Positions 63,024-64,000 of a DNA stretch of 64,000 bases are shown here, piece after piece. The stretch spans positions 29,161 through 93,160 of the forward strand of contig JBAZWJ010000015.1 in the NCBI GenBank assembly GCA_041660385.1, given 5' to 3'. This stretch comes from DYJE01 sp041660385. GTDB taxonomy: Bacteria > Desulfobacterota > Desulfobacteria > Desulfobacterales > Desulfolunaceae. Position 1 is the first letter of the stretch. Each line of letters opens with the position of its first letter. The notes beneath the pieces are model-generated. The model searched no databases and was not told the origin of the DNA. It worked only from the letters and a program-made list of their open reading frames with translations. Position numbers and translations under genes: made by a program.

Positions 63024-63102
63024 GGTGGACTTTGTGGGCCAAGTAGACGTTTTGGACAGTGGACATAATGGACGGTCGACAAAGTCCACTATGTCCACTT
63101 GG
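63024..63102. repeat. nested inverted repeats built from GTGGAC units
   Basis: AGTGGACATAATGGAC (63058-63073) pairs with GTCCACTATGTCCACT (63084-63099) with one mismatch and a 10-base loop. A second pair, GTGGACTTTGT (63025-63035) with ACAAAGTCCAC (63079-63089), and a third (63039-63048 with 63093-63102) overlap it. Located between the convergent sppA and the next minus-strand gene. Confidence 0.85.
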
Positions 63103-63106
63103 TATT

Positions 63107-63472
63107 TTAATTTCTTGGAAGCATCGGATTACAGTTTTTAATGAAAACCCTGCCTTGAAGAACATTTCCCCTTGAATACTCTGTGAAAATACAGGTGTTT
63201 GTTCTTGGGTCGTATGTTTCGATCCACATGTTGTCTTCTTTCCAGGTGATGCCCATATGAATCTGGCCTTCGGGGGTTCGGATGGACATTTCTCCACCGT
63301 AACGTTTGACGAAGATTTGCTCAAAATGGAAGGCGTAAGTTCCCCATCCTGCAATAAGAACAACAGCAGCTGTTACCAGAGCTGTTTTCCACAATTTTGC
63401 CTTATATCCGATGCCGAATAGCACAAGAATTGTGATCAGAATTAATACAAACCAGTACAAGTATGATATCAT
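63107..63472 (-). CDS. small membrane protein, unknown
   Basis: 121 residues. Two membrane segments at the N-terminus (WFVLILITILVLFGIGY and LVTAAVVLIAGWGTYAF) are followed by an extracytoplasmic domain of about 70 residues with GEMSIRTPEGQIHMGITWKED and RGNVLQGRVFIKNC. I recognise no family; the second part looks beta-rich. It is probably co-transcribed with the LEA-like gene, 41 bases upstream on the same strand, so both may act in the envelope. Confidence 0.7.
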   Translation of the reverse strand: MISYLYWFVLILITILVLFGIGYKAKLWKTALVTAAVVLIAGWGTYAFHFEQIFVKRYGGEMSIRTPEGQIHMGITWKEDNMWIETYDPRTNTCIFTEYSRGNVLQGRVFIKNCNPMLPRN

Positions 63473-63513
63473 TTCTTTTTTTCTCCTTTTTTAAATTTCT
63501 TAAATGGCACGTC

Positions 63514-64000
63514 TCAACGCATCATACCGGTGTTGCCTGTTTTCTTGAATGGAAAATTTTTTACTCCGACTTTCGGAATGTCAAATTCCATATCTCCGAT
63601 CAGTTCGTAGTCGATATTTCCCTTGGTGAACAGGCTAACGGCACTGTTACCAAGGGTTATGAAATCCACGGTAAGAGGAACGGTGATTGTCTGTGTTTTT
63701 GTGTCTTCAGCCATACTGAAGTTTTCACTTTTACCGTCAAAAAGCTTGAGGCCACCCAGAACGATGGAGTAGGTGATTTTTTTGAGATCAATGCGACCCG
63801 GTGTCTGGCGTGTGATTTCAAGCTCAAGTGCGAGACGGGCTCCGGTGAATGTCATGCTTCTTATGGATACTCCTTTAACTTGGACCGTGGGAGGTTTGGG
63901 AAGGGCGATCACGTCCTTGTGGCTGAAAGGGACGGTAAAAGCTCCTATTTTAAAGGTCCCGGCCACCTCATAGGTGACACTGTCTTTTTTGAAAAAATCC
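63514..64000 (-). CDS. LEA type-2 family protein, 5' end outside the window
   Basis: At least 162 residues are visible; the frame is open to the window edge and the apparent ATG/GTG at 63966 is internal. DFFKKDSVTYEVAGTFKIG, then FTVPFSHKDVIALPKPP and VKGVSIRSMTFTGARLALELEI match the LEA14/WHy domain (Late Embryogenesis Abundant group 2), a fibronectin-like fold that in bacteria is usually a lipoprotein or periplasmic. The beta-pattern (NSAVSLFTKGNIDYELIGDMEF) repeats the domain's end. Signal sequence, if any, lies beyond the window. Function unknown. Confidence 0.78.
   Translation of the reverse strand, partial: DFFKKDSVTYEVAGTFKIGAFTVPFSHKDVIALPKPPTVQVKGVSIRSMTFTGARLALELEITRQTPGRIDLKKITYSIVLGGLKLFDGKSENFSMAEDTKTQTITVPLTVDFITLGNSAVSLFTKGNIDYELIGDMEFDIPKVGVKNFPFKKTGNTGMMR

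Overview
The window reads as a piece of a mesophilic, moderate-GC chromosome from a Desulfobacterota (delta-proteobacterial), Desulfobacterales-like anaerobe. This is an inference from gene content: a complex I locus without the NADH-oxidising NuoE/F/G subunits, citramalate synthase next to a complete ilv set, a K+-independent membrane pyrophosphatase, many PAS/HD-GYP/hybrid signalling proteins, and dispersed heptamer-type intergenic repeats. No 16S or dsr gene is present to prove it. Two runs of 10 N (15614-15623, 16854-16863) and two single-base frameshifts at homopolymers point to a draft assembly.

Layout. 0.1-3.3 kb: pyrD, a periplasmic chalcone-isomerase-like protein and an orphan DUF4157 (eCIS-core) protein. 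3.5-8.6 kb: a GC-richer pair, a five-PAS HisKA_2 kinase and a REC-PAS-GAF-sigma54 activator. 8.6-9.0 kb: a ~360 bp element bounded by inverted repeats, holding the decayed end of a four-helix-bundle gene. 9.0-17.7 kb (minus strand): branched-chain amino acid operon ilvD-ilvB-ilvH-ilvC-cimA-leuA, preceded by a 30-residue Ile/Leu/Val-rich leader peptide with mutually exclusive antiterminator and terminator hairpins. 17.8-23.3 kb: larB, an HD-GYP response regulator with a frameshift, and a large hybrid kinase. 23.5-25.9 kb: a small ORF, a secreted protein and a PilB/GspE ATPase. 26-41 kb: a housekeeping block (rlmN; ffh-rpsP-khpA-rimM-trmD-methyltransferase-rplS-rnhB-yraN-rsmI; DUF1844, ispE, tRNA-Gln, prs, rplY, pth, hppA, carD, rluD). 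41.5-53.2 kb: nuoABCDHIJK, then four antiporter-type subunits and an 82-residue membrane protein. 53.3-64 kb: Smr protein, MutT, PAS-HD-GYP, a frameshifted PIF1-type helicase, a CAP-domain secreted protein, rpsA, sppA and two envelope proteins, the last cut by the window edge.

How it works together. The 9-17.7 kb operon supplies valine, leucine precursors and isoleucine (from pyruvate via citramalate), and its leader sequence predicts classical translation-coupled attenuation. The Nuo complex probably couples oxidation of ferredoxin or another non-NADH donor to quinone reduction and ion pumping, beside a pyrophosphatase that also energises the membrane. The 27-37 kb block serves protein targeting, ribosome maturation and tRNA modification.

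The features I find most worth pursuing are the ilv attenuator, the inverted-repeat element with the four-helix-bundle relic (it looks like a 23S-intervening-sequence type element outside rRNA), a hairpin pair with compensatory changes upstream of rpsA, the orphan eCIS-core protein, and the four-antiporter complex I.
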